This document shows, in pieces, positions 36,101-45,913 of a stretch of DNA of 64,000 bases. Positions within the stretch are counted from its first letter, which is position 1. Every line of letters begins with the position of its first letter. Position numbers and translations under genes: made by a program. The notes beneath the pieces were generated by a model. The model did not search any database, was not told the origin of the DNA, and was given only the letters and a program-made list of their open reading frames with translations. Origin of the DNA: an uncultured Paracoccaceae bacterium (GTDB taxonomy: Bacteria > Pseudomonadota > Alphaproteobacteria > Rhodobacterales > Rhodobacteraceae); the NCBI GenBank assembly GCA_937872465.1, contig CALMSR010000069.1:1-64000 (forward strand), written 5' to 3'.

Positions 36101-39100
36101 GCGGCGGCGGCAACGGCGGCTTTTCCGTCGCCGCGGGTGCCGCGGTCGGCGGCGCCGGCGCGGGCACCGTCACGGTCGGCCTCGGCGGCCTCGGCGGCAG
36201 CGGCGGGCTCGGCGGCGCGGTCGACGGCACGGTCAACGGCGCGGTGACGACGAAGGGCGCCAGGTCCTCGGCGGTCGTGGTGCAATCCATCGGCGGCGGC
36301 GGCGGCAACGGCGGCTTCAGCGTCAGCGGCGGCATCTCCGGGGCCGGCGTCGGCAGCGGCTCGGTCGCGGTGGGCCTGGGCGGCAGCGGCGGCAGCGGCG
36401 GCGACGCGTCCAGCGTGGATGCGACCGTCGCCGGCGCGGTGAGCACCATCGGCGAGGATTCCACCGGCATCCTGGCGCAATCGGTGGGCGGTGGCGGCGG
36501 CAACGGCGGCTTCAACGTGGCGGGCACGATCTCCGGATCGGGCACCGGCAGCGGCGCGGTCTCGGTCGGGCTCGGCGGCGGCGGCGGTTCCGGCGCCACC
36601 GGCGGCGACGTGACGCTGGCCGCCAGCGAGGCGGTGACGACCGGCGGCGATCGCTCCTCGGCGGTGGTCGCGCAGTCGATCGGCGGCGGCGGTGGCAACG
36701 GAGGCTTCAACATCTCGGGCTCGATCGCCGGCGCCGGCACCGGCTCGGGCTCGGTGAGCGTCGGGCTCGGCGGCAACGGCGGCGGCGGCGGCGACGCGGG
36801 CAAGGTCGATGTGACCGCCGACGGGGCGATCCTGACCGACGGTTTCGCCGCCTCGGGCCTCGTCGCCCAGTCGATCGGCGGCGGCGGCGGCAACGGCGGC
36901 TTCGACGTCAGCGCTTCGGTCGCCGTGGCGGGCACCGGCAGCGGCGCGGTGTCGGTCGGGCTCGGCGGCTCCGGCGCCGGCGGCGGCAATGGCGGCGAGG
37001 TCGTCGCCAGGACCACGAACCGCGTCGAGACCAGGAGCGACGCGTCCATCGGCATCCTGGCGCAATCGGTGGGTGGCGGCGGCGGCAACGGCGGCTTCAA
37101 CGTCTCGCCGGCGCTTAGCGCCGCGGGCACCGGCTCGGGCGCGATCGGGGTCGGGATCGGCGGCAGCGGCGGCGGTGGCGGCAACGGCGGCCAGGTCACG
37201 CTGACGGTGGAGGACGGCCGCGGCGCGGCCGCGATCGCGGCCGCGCCGGCCACGGTGCAGACCGGCGGCGCGCAATCGGCGGCGGTGGTGGCGCAATCGA
37301 TCGGCGGCGGCGGCGGCAACGGCGGGCTCAACGTGACCCCGACAGGGGCGGGTGCCGGCACCGGCTCGGGCGCGATCGGGGTCGGGATCGGCGGCCGCGG
37401 GGCCGGCGGCGGCGACGGCGGCGCGGTCGCCAGCACCGTCACGGCCGATCTCGCGACCACGGGCAGCGATTCGGGCGGACTGCTCGTCCAGTCCGTCGGC
37501 GGCGGCGGCGGCAACGGCGGGCTGAACGTCTCTGCCGCGGTCAGCGCGGCCGGGACCGGGTCGGGCGGCGCGGCGGTCGGGCTCGGCGGTGCCGCGGGCA
37601 CCGGCGGCGCCGGCGGGGCGGTGTCCTCCGCGCTGACCGGGGACGTGGCCACCACCGGGGACAATTCGGCGGGCGTGCTGGTGCAATCCGTCGGCGGCGG
37701 CGGCGGCAACGGCGGCGTCAACGTCTCGGCGGCGCTGAGCCTCGCCGGCGACGGCAGCGGCGCGGTCGGCGTCGGGATCGGCGGCAGCGGCGGCGACGGC
37801 GGCGACGGCGCCTCGGCGAGCGGTGCGGTGACCGGCGACGTCACCACCGCGGGCGACGATTCCGCCGGCGTCACCGTCCAGTCGCTCGGCGGCGGCGGCG
37901 GCAATGGCGGGCTGACCGTCAGCGGGGCGATCAGCATCGCCGGCACCGGCTCCGGCGCCGCCGCGATCGGCGTCGGCGGCTTCGGCGGCGGCGGCGGGAC
38001 GGCCGGGGACGTGGACGGCAGCTTCGACGGCATCCTCTCGACCACCGGCGACCGCTCCGCCGGCGTCGTCGCCCAGAGCCTCGGCGGGGGCGGCGGCAAC
38101 GGCGGCACCAACATCTCGGGCGCGATCTCGCTGGCGCCGGATTTCTCCGGCGCGCTGGGCATCGGTGTCGGCGGCTTCGGCGGCGACGGCGGCGCGGCCG
38201 GATCGGTCGCTCACGGCGTCGCGGGCCTGGTCGAAACCGCGGGCGAGGACTCGATCGGCATCCTGACCCAGAGCCTCGGGGGCGGCGGCGGCAACGGCGG
38301 CACCAATATCTCGGCCGCGCTCTCGCTCTCGCGCGACATGAGCGCGGGCATCGGCATCGGCGTCGGCGGCTTCGGCGGCCTCGGGGCCGATGCCGGCGCC
38401 ACGACGGTGTCGAGCGTGACGGGCGGCGTGCTGACGACGGGCTACCGCAGCGGCGGCGTCGTGACCCAGAGCCTCGGCGGCGGCGGCGGCAACGGCGGCA
38501 CCAATGTCTCGGCGGCGGTGAGCCTCAGCCAGAACAACGGCGGCGCGATCGGCCTCGGCCTCGGCGGCTTCGGGGCCGGGGCCGGCGCCGGCAAGAGCGT
38601 CTCGAGCACGGTGCGGACCACCGCGGCCCACGACAGCATCGCCACGCAGGGCGCGGAGAGCATCGGCGTGCTGGCGCAATCGCTCGGCGGCGCCGGCGGC
38701 TCCGGCGGGCTGAACGTCTCGGGCGCGGTGAGCCTGACCGGCAAGTCCGGGGCCGCCATCGGCCTCGGTGTCGGCGGCTTCGGCGGCGGTGGCGGGGACG
38801 CAGGCCCGGTGGCGCTCGACGTGGCCGGGACCGTCGACACCCGGGGCGACAGGTCGCACGGGCTCATGGCGCAATCGCTCGGCGGCGGTGGCGGGGTGGG
38901 CGGCACGAATGTCTCGGGCTCGCTGTCGCTGACCAAGCCTTCGGGCTCGGATACAATCCTCTCCATATCGGCGGGCGTCGGCGGCTTCGGCGGCGGCGGC
39001 GGCAATGCGGGCGACGTCGATCTGAGCTATGCCGGCGCCCTCACGGCGGTCCCGCGGACGGTGCAGGCGGGCGGGTCGCTGGCAGTCGATGCCAAGTCGG

Positions 39101-42100
39101 GTGCCGACGGGCTGGTCGCGCAATCGATCGGCGGCGGCGGCGGCAGCGGCGGCACCAGCGTATCGGCCGGCCTCTCGATCAGCAGCAAGCCCGGCGCCGG
39201 GCAGACCGACGCGAGCAAGTCCTATGCGGTGCTGGTCGGCGTCGGCGGCTTCGGCGGCACCGGCGGCGATGCCGGGGCGGTCACCGTGGACGTGGGCGCG
39301 GGCAGCACGATCGACGCCCATGGCACCGGCCGCTCGGGCATCCTCGCGCAGTCGGTGGGCGGCGGCGGCGGCAACGGCGGGCTCAACGTCTCGGGCGGGA
39401 TCGTTTCCGACAGCTCGCTGATCGTCGGCGTCGGCGGCTTCGGCGGCAATGCCGGGACCGCGGCGGACGTCGCGGTGACCGCCCGCGCCGATATCGCGGT
39501 CACCACCGATCCCGACGATCTGGTGGAGCCCTCCTCGGGCAGCTTCGAGACGATGCTGCGCAACATCCTCGGTGACGACATCGTCGACGCGGCGGAGGGG
39601 ATCGCGGAATCGAAGGGGCTGAAGGGTCTCTTCACCCAGCTCGGCCTCTTCGACGATGAGGCGAGCGAGACCGAGGGATCGGCGGGGCTGCTGGCCCAGT
39701 CGCTGGGCGGCGGCGGCGGCAACGGCGGGCTGAACGTCTCGGGCGGGGTCGCCATCAACAAGGACGGCAAGATCCCCAGCATCACCTTCGGCATCGGCGG
39801 CTTCGGCGGCGCGGGCAATGTCTCGGGCGGTGTCACGGTCGATCATGCCGGCGTCATCGACGTCGCGGGGAACTGGAAGCACGGCATCTTCGCGCAATCG
39901 GTCGCCGGCGGCGGCGGCAACGGCGCGCTCAACGTCTCGGGCCAGCTCAACTGGAACGGCTCGAAGACCTCGGACGGCGCGACCGATCTCAGCATCGTCG
40001 CGGGGCTCGGCGGCCATGGCGGCCTCGGCGCGGATGCGGGCGATGTCGCGGTGACCTCGGACGGCGACATCACCGCGACCGGCTATCACGCCCGGGGCCT
40101 CTTCGCGCAGTCGCTGGGCGGCGGCGGCGGCACCGGCGGCGTCAATGTCACCGCGATCGGGACCAAGAACTCCTCGCCGGTCGGCATCGGCGTCGGCGGC
40201 TTCGGCGCGGGCGGCGGGGACGCGGGCAGCGTCACCGTCACGCGCGGCTCCGCCGCCGCGGTGGCCGGGCTCATCACCACGGACGGCGTCGGCGCGAACG
40301 GCATCGAGGCGTCGAGCATCGGCGGCGGCGGCGGCGACGCGGGCGTGAACGCGGTGCTCGGGTTCAGCAAGGCGGCGGGTTCGAAGAGCGACAGCGGCAG
40401 CTCCAGCGACCGCAAGACGCCCACCCATACCGGCGTCGACGCTTCGGTCATCGCGAACTACAACAGCGTGCTCGACGAACTCGAAGGCAAGACCAACCCG
40501 ACGCCGGCGGGCGGGGAGAAGACCTCGGTGTCCGGTCTCTTCGCCATCGGCGGCTCCGCCGGGAACGCCGGCAATGCGGGCACGGTCGATATCGCGCATT
40601 TCGGCGACGTGCTCACCCTTGACGACAGCAGCCACGGCGTCTTCGGCCAATCCCTCGGCGGCGGCGGCGGCAATGCCGCGCTCAATTTCGGCATGATCTA
40701 CCAATCCGGCAATTCCGAGCAGACCAAGGGCTTCGGCCTGGCGGTCGGGGGCGGCACCGGCGACGGCGGGACGGGCGCGGCGGTCACGCTCGACAATGTC
40801 GGCGCGGTCGTCACCACGGGCGCCGATTCCCACGGCATCTTCGCCCAGTCGGTCGGCGGCGGCGGCGGCAATGCCGGCTATTCGAGCCTGACGAACGCGG
40901 GCGAGGGCGGCTCGGTAGCGATCCAGATCGGCCGCACCGGCGGCACCGGCGGCGCCGCCGGATCGGTCCATGCCAGCTCGGAGGGAACGGTGCTGACGCA
41001 GGGCGACCGCTCGCACGGGCTCTTCGCCCAGTCGGTCGGCAACGGCGGCGGCAATTCCACCGCGACCTCGGTGACGCTCGGCACCCCGAAGACCTCGGAC
41101 GACAAGGGAAGCAGCTTCAAGCTGAGCGTCGGGCTCGAGGGCGGGCAGGGCGGTGCGGCCGGCGACGTGGACGTGGCGGCCACGGGCGCGCTGACCACGC
41201 TCGGCACCGATGCCCACGGGGTCTTTGCCCAGTCGGTCGGCGGCGGCGGCGGCACCGGCGGCGGCGCTAGCGGCTCGGCCGGGGCGGGCAAGTCGCTCTC
41301 GATCTCGATCGGCGGGACCGGCGGCACTGGCGGCACCGGCGGCAAGGTCTCCGTCGCCAGCACCGCCGGGATCCTGACCGGCGCGGACCGCTCGATCGGC
41401 ATCCTGGCGCAATCGGTCGGCGGCGCCGGCGGCACCGGCGGCTATGCCAAGTCCGGCGTCACGGCGATGTCCTTTCTCAAGAACACGGTCAAGGGCTCGG
41501 ACATCGGCACCACGGCCTCGCTCAGCATCGGCGGGTCGGGCGGCGCCGGGATGGCCTCGGACCAGGTCGACGTGGTCAACCAGGGCACGATCGGCACCTA
41601 TGGCGGCAGCGCGCACGGCATCTTCGCGCAATCCGTGGGCGGCGGCGGCGGCAAGGGCGGGCTGGTCCAGAACAACATCGTCAACCTCCGCGGCAGCATC
41701 GGCAACCAGGCGAGCATCTCTGTGGGCGGCACCGGCGGCACCGGCGCGGTTTCCGGCGACGTCTCGGTCGCCAACCAGGGCGAGATCCGAACCCGGAGCA
41801 CGAAATCGGCCGGGATCTACGCCCAGGCCGTCGGCGGCGGCGGCGGCGATGCCCAGAACGTGACCAACATCTTCCTGGGCACCTCGGCCGACAATACCTC
41901 GAACAACGCCATGCTTCTCGGCGGCACCGGGGGCACGGGCGGCGCGGCCGGCGACGTGAGCGTCGTCAACGACAGCGGCGCCCTGATCGCGACCCTCGGC
42001 AGCGAGAGCCACGGCGTGCTCGCGCAATCGGTCGGCGGCGGTGGCGGCCAGGGCGGCAATGTCATCTCGGTGTCGCTCAGCAAGCCCGGCGCCGGGGCGA

Positions 42101-45100
42101 AGCAGGCGCGCGGGGCGCAGCTCGCCATCGGCGGCACCGGCGGCCAGGGCGGCACCGGCGGGACGGTGGCGGTCACCAACCGGGGGCAGATCGCGACGAC
42201 CGGCGGGGCGGCGCATGGCATCGTCGCGCAATCGGTCGGCGGCGGCGGCGGCATCGGGGGCACCTCGGTGATCGGCACGCTCAGCATCAAGTCCGGCACC
42301 GAAGGCGACCCCTCGCTCGGCTTCGCCCTCGGGGGCGCGGGCGGCAGCGGCAACACCGGCGGCGCGGTCACGGTCCGGAACGCCGGCGCCATCGCCGTGA
42401 GCGGCGCCAAGGCCTACGGCGTGCTGGCGCAATCGGTCGGCGGCGGCGGCGGCGACGGCGGCCTGGCGATGTCGCTCTCCGGCAACGATCTGGCCAACCG
42501 GGCCGCGGGCAAGTCCTATTCGAAGATCGCCGTCGGCGGCGCCGGTGGCGACGGGGCCGATGGCGGCGACGTCGTGGTCAGGCACAGCGGCACGATCGCC
42601 GTCGGCGGCGACGACGCCTATGGCATCTTCGCGCAATCGGTCGGCGGCGGCGGCGGCTCGGCCGGATTCTCGGTCTCGGCGCCCGCGGCCATGGCGCTCG
42701 ACTATCTCTTCTCCACGGTCCTCGGCGCGCGGGAAGGCGCCAAGGGCACCGCCGGGACGGTCACCGTCGACAGCAGCGGCGACATCGCGATGAGCGGGAC
42801 CAACGCCCAGGCGATCCTGACCCAGACGGTCAATGGCGGCGGCGGCAATGTGGATACCTTCGTCGATTTCGGCACCTTCACCAGCGGCACCGCGGAGACC
42901 GGCACGGCGCCGGCGCTCGCGGGCTCGATCAGCCTCGGCGGCGACGATTCCGACCAGACCGCCGGCAGTGCCGTCGAGGCCGCCCATTCGGGCAATCTCT
43001 CGACCCGGGGCGACCGCTCCGTCGCCTCGCTGACCCAGAGCATCGGCGGCGGCGGCGGCAATGGCGGCGCGGCCTTCGTGCTCGACCCGAGCTCGGCGAT
43101 CGCGCTCGACCTCAATCTCGGCGCCAAGGACACCGACGATGCCGGCGGCGGCGACGTCACCCTTGCCCGGAGGGGCAGCGTGGCCACGATCGGCAGCCAG
43201 TCGCAGGCGGTCTCGGTCCAGTCGATCGGCGGCGGCGGCGGCCGTCTCGCGACCGCGGTGAGCAGGGGCGCCGCTTCGGCGCAGGCGAAGGCCACGGCCG
43301 CCTTGGCGCTCGGCGCCGATCCGAGCTTCAACAATCCCGGCGGCGACCTCGACCTCGACCTCAGCGGCGAGACGGTCACGCTCGGGGATCATTCCCCCGG
43401 GCTGGTGCTGCAGAGCATCGGAGCCGGCGGGGGGCAGACCTATCTGACCGGGCTCACGCGCGCCGAGGTCGAGATCGGCGCCTCCGACGGCTCCAGCGGC
43501 GACGGCGGCGACATCACGCTGGCCAATGCCGGCGCCGTGCTCGCGGCAGGCAGCGGATCGGACGGCATCGTGCTGCAGTCGATCGGCGGCGGCGGCGGCT
43601 ATGTCCGGACCGACCTCGATGCCGCGGCGCTCACGGTGACGAGGAGCGCCGACAATGCCGGCGACGGCGGCGACATCAGCCTCGTCCAGTCGGGAACCGT
43701 TCATGCCGCCGGCGCGGGCGCCATCGGCATCCTCGCCCAGAGCCTCGGCGGCGGCGGCGGCCTCGTGGACCAGGTCTTCCGCGGATCCGCGGGCGGCGAC
43801 GGCAGCGGCGGCGCCATCGCGCTCACGGCCGACGGCAATGTCGTCGCCGATGCCGCCGGGGGCGTCGCGATCCTCGCCCAGTCCGAGGGCAGGAACGGCG
43901 GCGGCCGCGTCGCCCTCGACCTCGATGGCGTCATCAAGGGCGGATCGGGAGCCGGGGCCGCGGCGATCGCCATCACCGGCGGCTCGGACAACCGCGTCGA
44001 TCTCGGCAGGAACGGCTTCGTCTTCGCGCTGAACAACGTCGCGATCACCGGCAACGGCGGCAACGACCGCATCGTCTCGAAGTCGGGTGTGGTCGGCAAC
44101 ATCGATCTCGGCGAAGGCAGGAACCGCTTCACCAATTCCGCGTCCGGGACGCTGGTGACCCACGAGACACTGGATCTCGGGCGCGACGGCCTGCTCACCA
44201 ACGCCGGGCTGCTGGTGCCGGGCGGCGACGTGGTGCAGTCCGGGCTCGGCGCCTCGGCCAGCCGGTCGGACTTCACCACCACCCGGAACCTGCCGCAGAC
44301 CACGACGCTGGTCGGCTCGCTCCTGATGACCCCGACCAGCCGGTTCCAGATCGATGTCAGCTACCGGGCCAGCGGCGCGGCGGGCGACGGCAGCGACCTG
44401 ATCCGGACCACGGGCTCGGTGACCTTCGACGGGCTGGTGGAGCCGACGCTCCTGAGCCTCGAGCGGCTCTTTCCGCTGACGATCATCGAATCCGGCGGCA
44501 CCGCCGTGGACAGGGGCGCCACGGTTCTCGACACCGCGACGATCGATTATTCGATCGCCATCGGATCGATCGAGCTGGCCGCCAGCCCCGACTTCTCCCT
44601 GCCGGGGATGACCGGGAACCAGGGGGCGGTCGGCGACCACATCAACGCGATCCTGACCGGCGACGGCTCGGCCGCGCTGGGGCCGCTCTTCGCCCTGATC
44701 GGGAACATGACGGATGCCGGCGAGGTGGCCGACACCCTCGATCGACTGGCGACCGAGGGCTATGCCGCCAACCGCGTCGCGACCCTCTTCTCCGGACTGG
44801 GCTTTGCCGCCGGGATCGGCGATTGCGAGCGCCGCAAGTCCCGCGAATTCGACCTCGCGCGCGGCGAATGCTGGTGGCTGGAGACCCAGGGCGAGCGGTT
44901 CGAGCAGGATCCCTATGACGGCTACCGGAGCCTCGGGATCCGCAGCAACAGCTTGATCGGGGGCGTGGAGCGCGCCGTCGACGACATCTGGACCGCGGGT
45001 TTCGCGCTCGGCTACGAGAACCTCGACGTGACGAGCGGCGACAGCTTTTCGAGCGACGCCGACCGCGGCCACCTCGGGGTCTCGGTCTTCCGGCGGACCG

Positions 45101-45726
45101 GGTCGCTCGTGCTCGGCGCCGCGCTGACCGGCAGCTTCGGCCAGTTCGAGAGCACGCGCTACGTGGGCGTGTCGGGCATTCTGCCGGACGGGAGCGCGGT
45201 CTCGCTCGATTCGACGGAATCGAGCCAGACGATCACTCAGGCCAATCTCGGGCTGCGGGCAGCCTATACCCTGGAGAACCCGGGGAGCCGGGTCTATGCC
45301 CGGCCGTCGATCGAGCTCGACGCAAGCTACATCTATGCCAGCCAGTCGGACGAATCCGGGGAAGCCGCCTTCGGCATGGAGGTGGGCAGCACCAGCGAAT
45401 GGGTCCTGAGCATGTCGCCCAGCGTGGAGGTCGGCGGGACCTATCGGAGCGATGCCGGCGCGCTCATCCACCCGTTCCTGCGCGGCGGATTCACGCTCTT
45501 CGACACGGACCGCCTCGAGATCGACTCGGCCTTCATCGGGGCACCGGATTCGGCGGGGCGCTTCCAGAATGCCGCCGGCTTCGACCGGCTATTGGGCCGC
45601 GTGAACGCCGGCCTGGACATCGGCGCGGAGAATTCGAGCTCGCGGGTGGAGCTGGGATATCATGGGGTCTTCAGCGAACACTCGACCTTGCACGGTCTCG
45701 GAGTGAACTGGACGATGCGCTTCTGA
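33109..45726 (+). CDS. Giant glycine-rich autotransporter (type Va secretion), ~4205 residues
   Basis: Predicted outer-membrane autotransporter and probable adhesin. An extended basic N-terminus leads into a signal sequence around LRTWPAAIFLALVLAQVPAAVRA. A passenger of about 3850 residues follows, mostly beta-helix-like repeats built on a QSxGGGGGNGG motif, about 49 copies at roughly 65-residue spacing. Next comes a non-repetitive stretch with NRVDLGRNGFVFALN. A C-terminal beta-barrel (about 3920 onwards) contains SNSLIGGVERAVDDIW and GYENLDVTSGD, and ends NWTMRF with a terminal Phe as required for BAM insertion. The only conspicuous Cys pair lies at the passenger-barrel junction (GDCERR and GECWW). 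Neither ATG 33109 nor an alternative TTG at 33088 has a good ribosome site. The function (adhesion, aggregation) is inferred from the class. Confidence 0.92.
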   Translation: MVVRQRRREIPGHRIAGARRRLRTWPAAIFLALVLAQVPAAVRAAPAPSSTSIVGDTVTNPVTSSDTTVSALVVDPAGTPTAGDTAFVETADGYSFLVKTAGETFYNTDNPPVAFEIQSISGTTATVSNSVNPSTTADFSTGMTQAEFDANFNSSGTAGTLRPPEDVSGPNGVTNIVYGQNGSNGRDGALFVPPSSGGNGAAGPTQNATLSSDVDATSNVGWSVGSVGGDGGDGGDSYASFFSGRDGGDGGKGGTVNAVQAAGSTIQTSGSGNDGIFAFSRSGEAGDGGSGFAAPGGGTGGHSADGGAVTLDQRGTIFTQGENADGIYALSVSNNGGNGGDQWGLVGSAGDGGLGGSGGTVSVASSGSILTQGDFANGILAQSVGGSGGSAGSAGNLLVSLLGANDNGGNGSTVSVSNSGAIQTGGAFARGIVAQSIGGGGGTGGSGGGLVALALGGVGSNGGNGGAVNVTNQGSGTIATAREGADGILAQSIGGSGAAGANAYGLVAVGGTGSNGGSSSAVSVSNYGSITTEGVGARGIVAQSIGGGGGDGGSTGGMVAVGGSGSGGGSGAPVSVLNDGIITTRESDALGILAQSIGGGGGNGGSSGAIGAFVGVGIGGKGGGGGAGGDAAVTLSNTDASQPSSIRTSGARSTGVFVQSVGGGGGNGGGAVSVAAGAFGAASVAVGGSAGSGGAGGTVTLNGSGSAAVQTGGEDSDGILLQSIGGGGGNGGYAVSVAVSGGPVAGSLSVGVGGSGGSGGAGGEVRVGTVDGLGALTGAGFTGSVITGADRSSGLVFQSVGGGGGNGGLAVSASGAGSVLFSGNISVGVGGSGATGGAGGRVRVFTDSSVATLGDYSTAYLAQSVGGGGGNGGGSVAAGISASGGGAASINVGVGGAASGGSSGGDVDLIAGGATIETGGNFAQGVVAQSIGGGGGNGGYSVAAGAGGAGAGAGAVSVGLGGSGGGGGNGGTVTARTEAAVTTNRDDSGGVLVQSVGGGGGNGGFSVAAGAAVGGAGAGTVTVGLGGLGGSGGLGGAVDGTVNGAVTTKGARSSAVVVQSIGGGGGNGGFSVSGGISGAGVGSGSVAVGLGGSGGSGGDASSVDATVAGAVSTIGEDSTGILAQSVGGGGGNGGFNVAGTISGSGTGSGAVSVGLGGGGGSGATGGDVTLAASEAVTTGGDRSSAVVAQSIGGGGGNGGFNISGSIAGAGTGSGSVSVGLGGNGGGGGDAGKVDVTADGAILTDGFAASGLVAQSIGGGGGNGGFDVSASVAVAGTGSGAVSVGLGGSGAGGGNGGEVVARTTNRVETRSDASIGILAQSVGGGGGNGGFNVSPALSAAGTGSGAIGVGIGGSGGGGGNGGQVTLTVEDGRGAAAIAAAPATVQTGGAQSAAVVAQSIGGGGGNGGLNVTPTGAGAGTGSGAIGVGIGGRGAGGGDGGAVASTVTADLATTGSDSGGLLVQSVGGGGGNGGLNVSAAVSAAGTGSGGAAVGLGGAAGTGGAGGAVSSALTGDVATTGDNSAGVLVQSVGGGGGNGGVNVSAALSLAGDGSGAVGVGIGGSGGDGGDGASASGAVTGDVTTAGDDSAGVTVQSLGGGGGNGGLTVSGAISIAGTGSGAAAIGVGGFGGGGGTAGDVDGSFDGILSTTGDRSAGVVAQSLGGGGGNGGTNISGAISLAPDFSGALGIGVGGFGGDGGAAGSVAHGVAGLVETAGEDSIGILTQSLGGGGGNGGTNISAALSLSRDMSAGIGIGVGGFGGLGADAGATTVSSVTGGVLTTGYRSGGVVTQSLGGGGGNGGTNVSAAVSLSQNNGGAIGLGLGGFGAGAGAGKSVSSTVRTTAAHDSIATQGAESIGVLAQSLGGAGGSGGLNVSGAVSLTGKSGAAIGLGVGGFGGGGGDAGPVALDVAGTVDTRGDRSHGLMAQSLGGGGGVGGTNVSGSLSLTKPSGSDTILSISAGVGGFGGGGGNAGDVDLSYAGALTAVPRTVQAGGSLAVDAKSGADGLVAQSIGGGGGSGGTSVSAGLSISSKPGAGQTDASKSYAVLVGVGGFGGTGGDAGAVTVDVGAGSTIDAHGTGRSGILAQSVGGGGGNGGLNVSGGIVSDSSLIVGVGGFGGNAGTAADVAVTARADIAVTTDPDDLVEPSSGSFETMLRNILGDDIVDAAEGIAESKGLKGLFTQLGLFDDEASETEGSAGLLAQSLGGGGGNGGLNVSGGVAINKDGKIPSITFGIGGFGGAGNVSGGVTVDHAGVIDVAGNWKHGIFAQSVAGGGGNGALNVSGQLNWNGSKTSDGATDLSIVAGLGGHGGLGADAGDVAVTSDGDITATGYHARGLFAQSLGGGGGTGGVNVTAIGTKNSSPVGIGVGGFGAGGGDAGSVTVTRGSAAAVAGLITTDGVGANGIEASSIGGGGGDAGVNAVLGFSKAAGSKSDSGSSSDRKTPTHTGVDASVIANYNSVLDELEGKTNPTPAGGEKTSVSGLFAIGGSAGNAGNAGTVDIAHFGDVLTLDDSSHGVFGQSLGGGGGNAALNFGMIYQSGNSEQTKGFGLAVGGGTGDGGTGAAVTLDNVGAVVTTGADSHGIFAQSVGGGGGNAGYSSLTNAGEGGSVAIQIGRTGGTGGAAGSVHASSEGTVLTQGDRSHGLFAQSVGNGGGNSTATSVTLGTPKTSDDKGSSFKLSVGLEGGQGGAAGDVDVAATGALTTLGTDAHGVFAQSVGGGGGTGGGASGSAGAGKSLSISIGGTGGTGGTGGKVSVASTAGILTGADRSIGILAQSVGGAGGTGGYAKSGVTAMSFLKNTVKGSDIGTTASLSIGGSGGAGMASDQVDVVNQGTIGTYGGSAHGIFAQSVGGGGGKGGLVQNNIVNLRGSIGNQASISVGGTGGTGAVSGDVSVANQGEIRTRSTKSAGIYAQAVGGGGGDAQNVTNIFLGTSADNTSNNAMLLGGTGGTGGAAGDVSVVNDSGALIATLGSESHGVLAQSVGGGGGQGGNVISVSLSKPGAGAKQARGAQLAIGGTGGQGGTGGTVAVTNRGQIATTGGAAHGIVAQSVGGGGGIGGTSVIGTLSIKSGTEGDPSLGFALGGAGGSGNTGGAVTVRNAGAIAVSGAKAYGVLAQSVGGGGGDGGLAMSLSGNDLANRAAGKSYSKIAVGGAGGDGADGGDVVVRHSGTIAVGGDDAYGIFAQSVGGGGGSAGFSVSAPAAMALDYLFSTVLGAREGAKGTAGTVTVDSSGDIAMSGTNAQAILTQTVNGGGGNVDTFVDFGTFTSGTAETGTAPALAGSISLGGDDSDQTAGSAVEAAHSGNLSTRGDRSVASLTQSIGGGGGNGGAAFVLDPSSAIALDLNLGAKDTDDAGGGDVTLARRGSVATIGSQSQAVSVQSIGGGGGRLATAVSRGAASAQAKATAALALGADPSFNNPGGDLDLDLSGETVTLGDHSPGLVLQSIGAGGGQTYLTGLTRAEVEIGASDGSSGDGGDITLANAGAVLAAGSGSDGIVLQSIGGGGGYVRTDLDAAALTVTRSADNAGDGGDISLVQSGTVHAAGAGAIGILAQSLGGGGGLVDQVFRGSAGGDGSGGAIALTADGNVVADAAGGVAILAQSEGRNGGGRVALDLDGVIKGGSGAGAAAIAITGGSDNRVDLGRNGFVFALNNVAITGNGGNDRIVSKSGVVGNIDLGEGRNRFTNSASGTLVTHETLDLGRDGLLTNAGLLVPGGDVVQSGLGASASRSDFTTTRNLPQTTTLVGSLLMTPTSRFQIDVSYRASGAAGDGSDLIRTTGSVTFDGLVEPTLLSLERLFPLTIIESGGTAVDRGATVLDTATIDYSIAIGSIELAASPDFSLPGMTGNQGAVGDHINAILTGDGSAALGPLFALIGNMTDAGEVADTLDRLATEGYAANRVATLFSGLGFAAGIGDCERRKSREFDLARGECWWLETQGERFEQDPYDGYRSLGIRSNSLIGGVERAVDDIWTAGFALGYENLDVTSGDSFSSDADRGHLGVSVFRRTGSLVLGAALTGSFGQFESTRYVGVSGILPDGSAVSLDSTESSQTITQANLGLRAAYTLENPGSRVYARPSIELDASYIYASQSDESGEAAFGMEVGSTSEWVLSMSPSVEVGGTYRSDAGALIHPFLRGGFTLFDTDRLEIDSAFIGAPDSAGRFQNAAGFDRLLGRVNAGLDIGAENSSSRVELGYHGVFSEHSTLHGLGVNWTMRF
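34242..43908 (+). repeat. Coding tandem repeat array of the autotransporter passenger
   Basis: About 49 imperfect units, mostly 190-200 bases, each centred on DNA encoding (A/V)QS(I/V/L)GGGGGNGG. The middle units (about 35700-38600) are the most regular, often with GTGSGAVSVGLGG-like spacers. Later units diverge and change the flanking motif to GxGGFGG and then GGTGGTGG, which suggests successive rounds of duplication. Runs of GGCGGCGGCGG make the region prone to slippage and assembly error. Confidence 0.85.
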
Positions 45727-45913
45727 GAAACCTCTGCGGAACCGCGCCGATGCGGACCGGCCCGAAGGATGATCCCGATATTGGCGGTCGCCCCCGAGAG
45801 CGGAGAGAGCGAGTGGGCTGGATCGACCGGATGGGAGCTCTCAAGGGAGGATGGCCGACGCCGAGACGCCATCACGGGAGCAGGGCGGCGCGCCTGGTCG
45901 ATCCTCCGGTCGC

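Noticed and set aside
34242..43908. Regularly spaced repeats resembling a CRISPR array
   Set aside because: Spacing is about 195 bases, the repeats are in frame and encode the glycine-rich passenger. There are no constant short repeats with unique spacers and no cas genes.
33055..45471. A continuous open frame of about 4100 codons on the minus strand opposite the autotransporter
   Set aside because: It exists because the plus-strand Gly/Ala/Ser-rich repeats lack T-starting stop complements. Its product is a meaningless Ala/Asp/Arg-rich repeat without start signals, and the plus-strand protein has a signal peptide and barrel.
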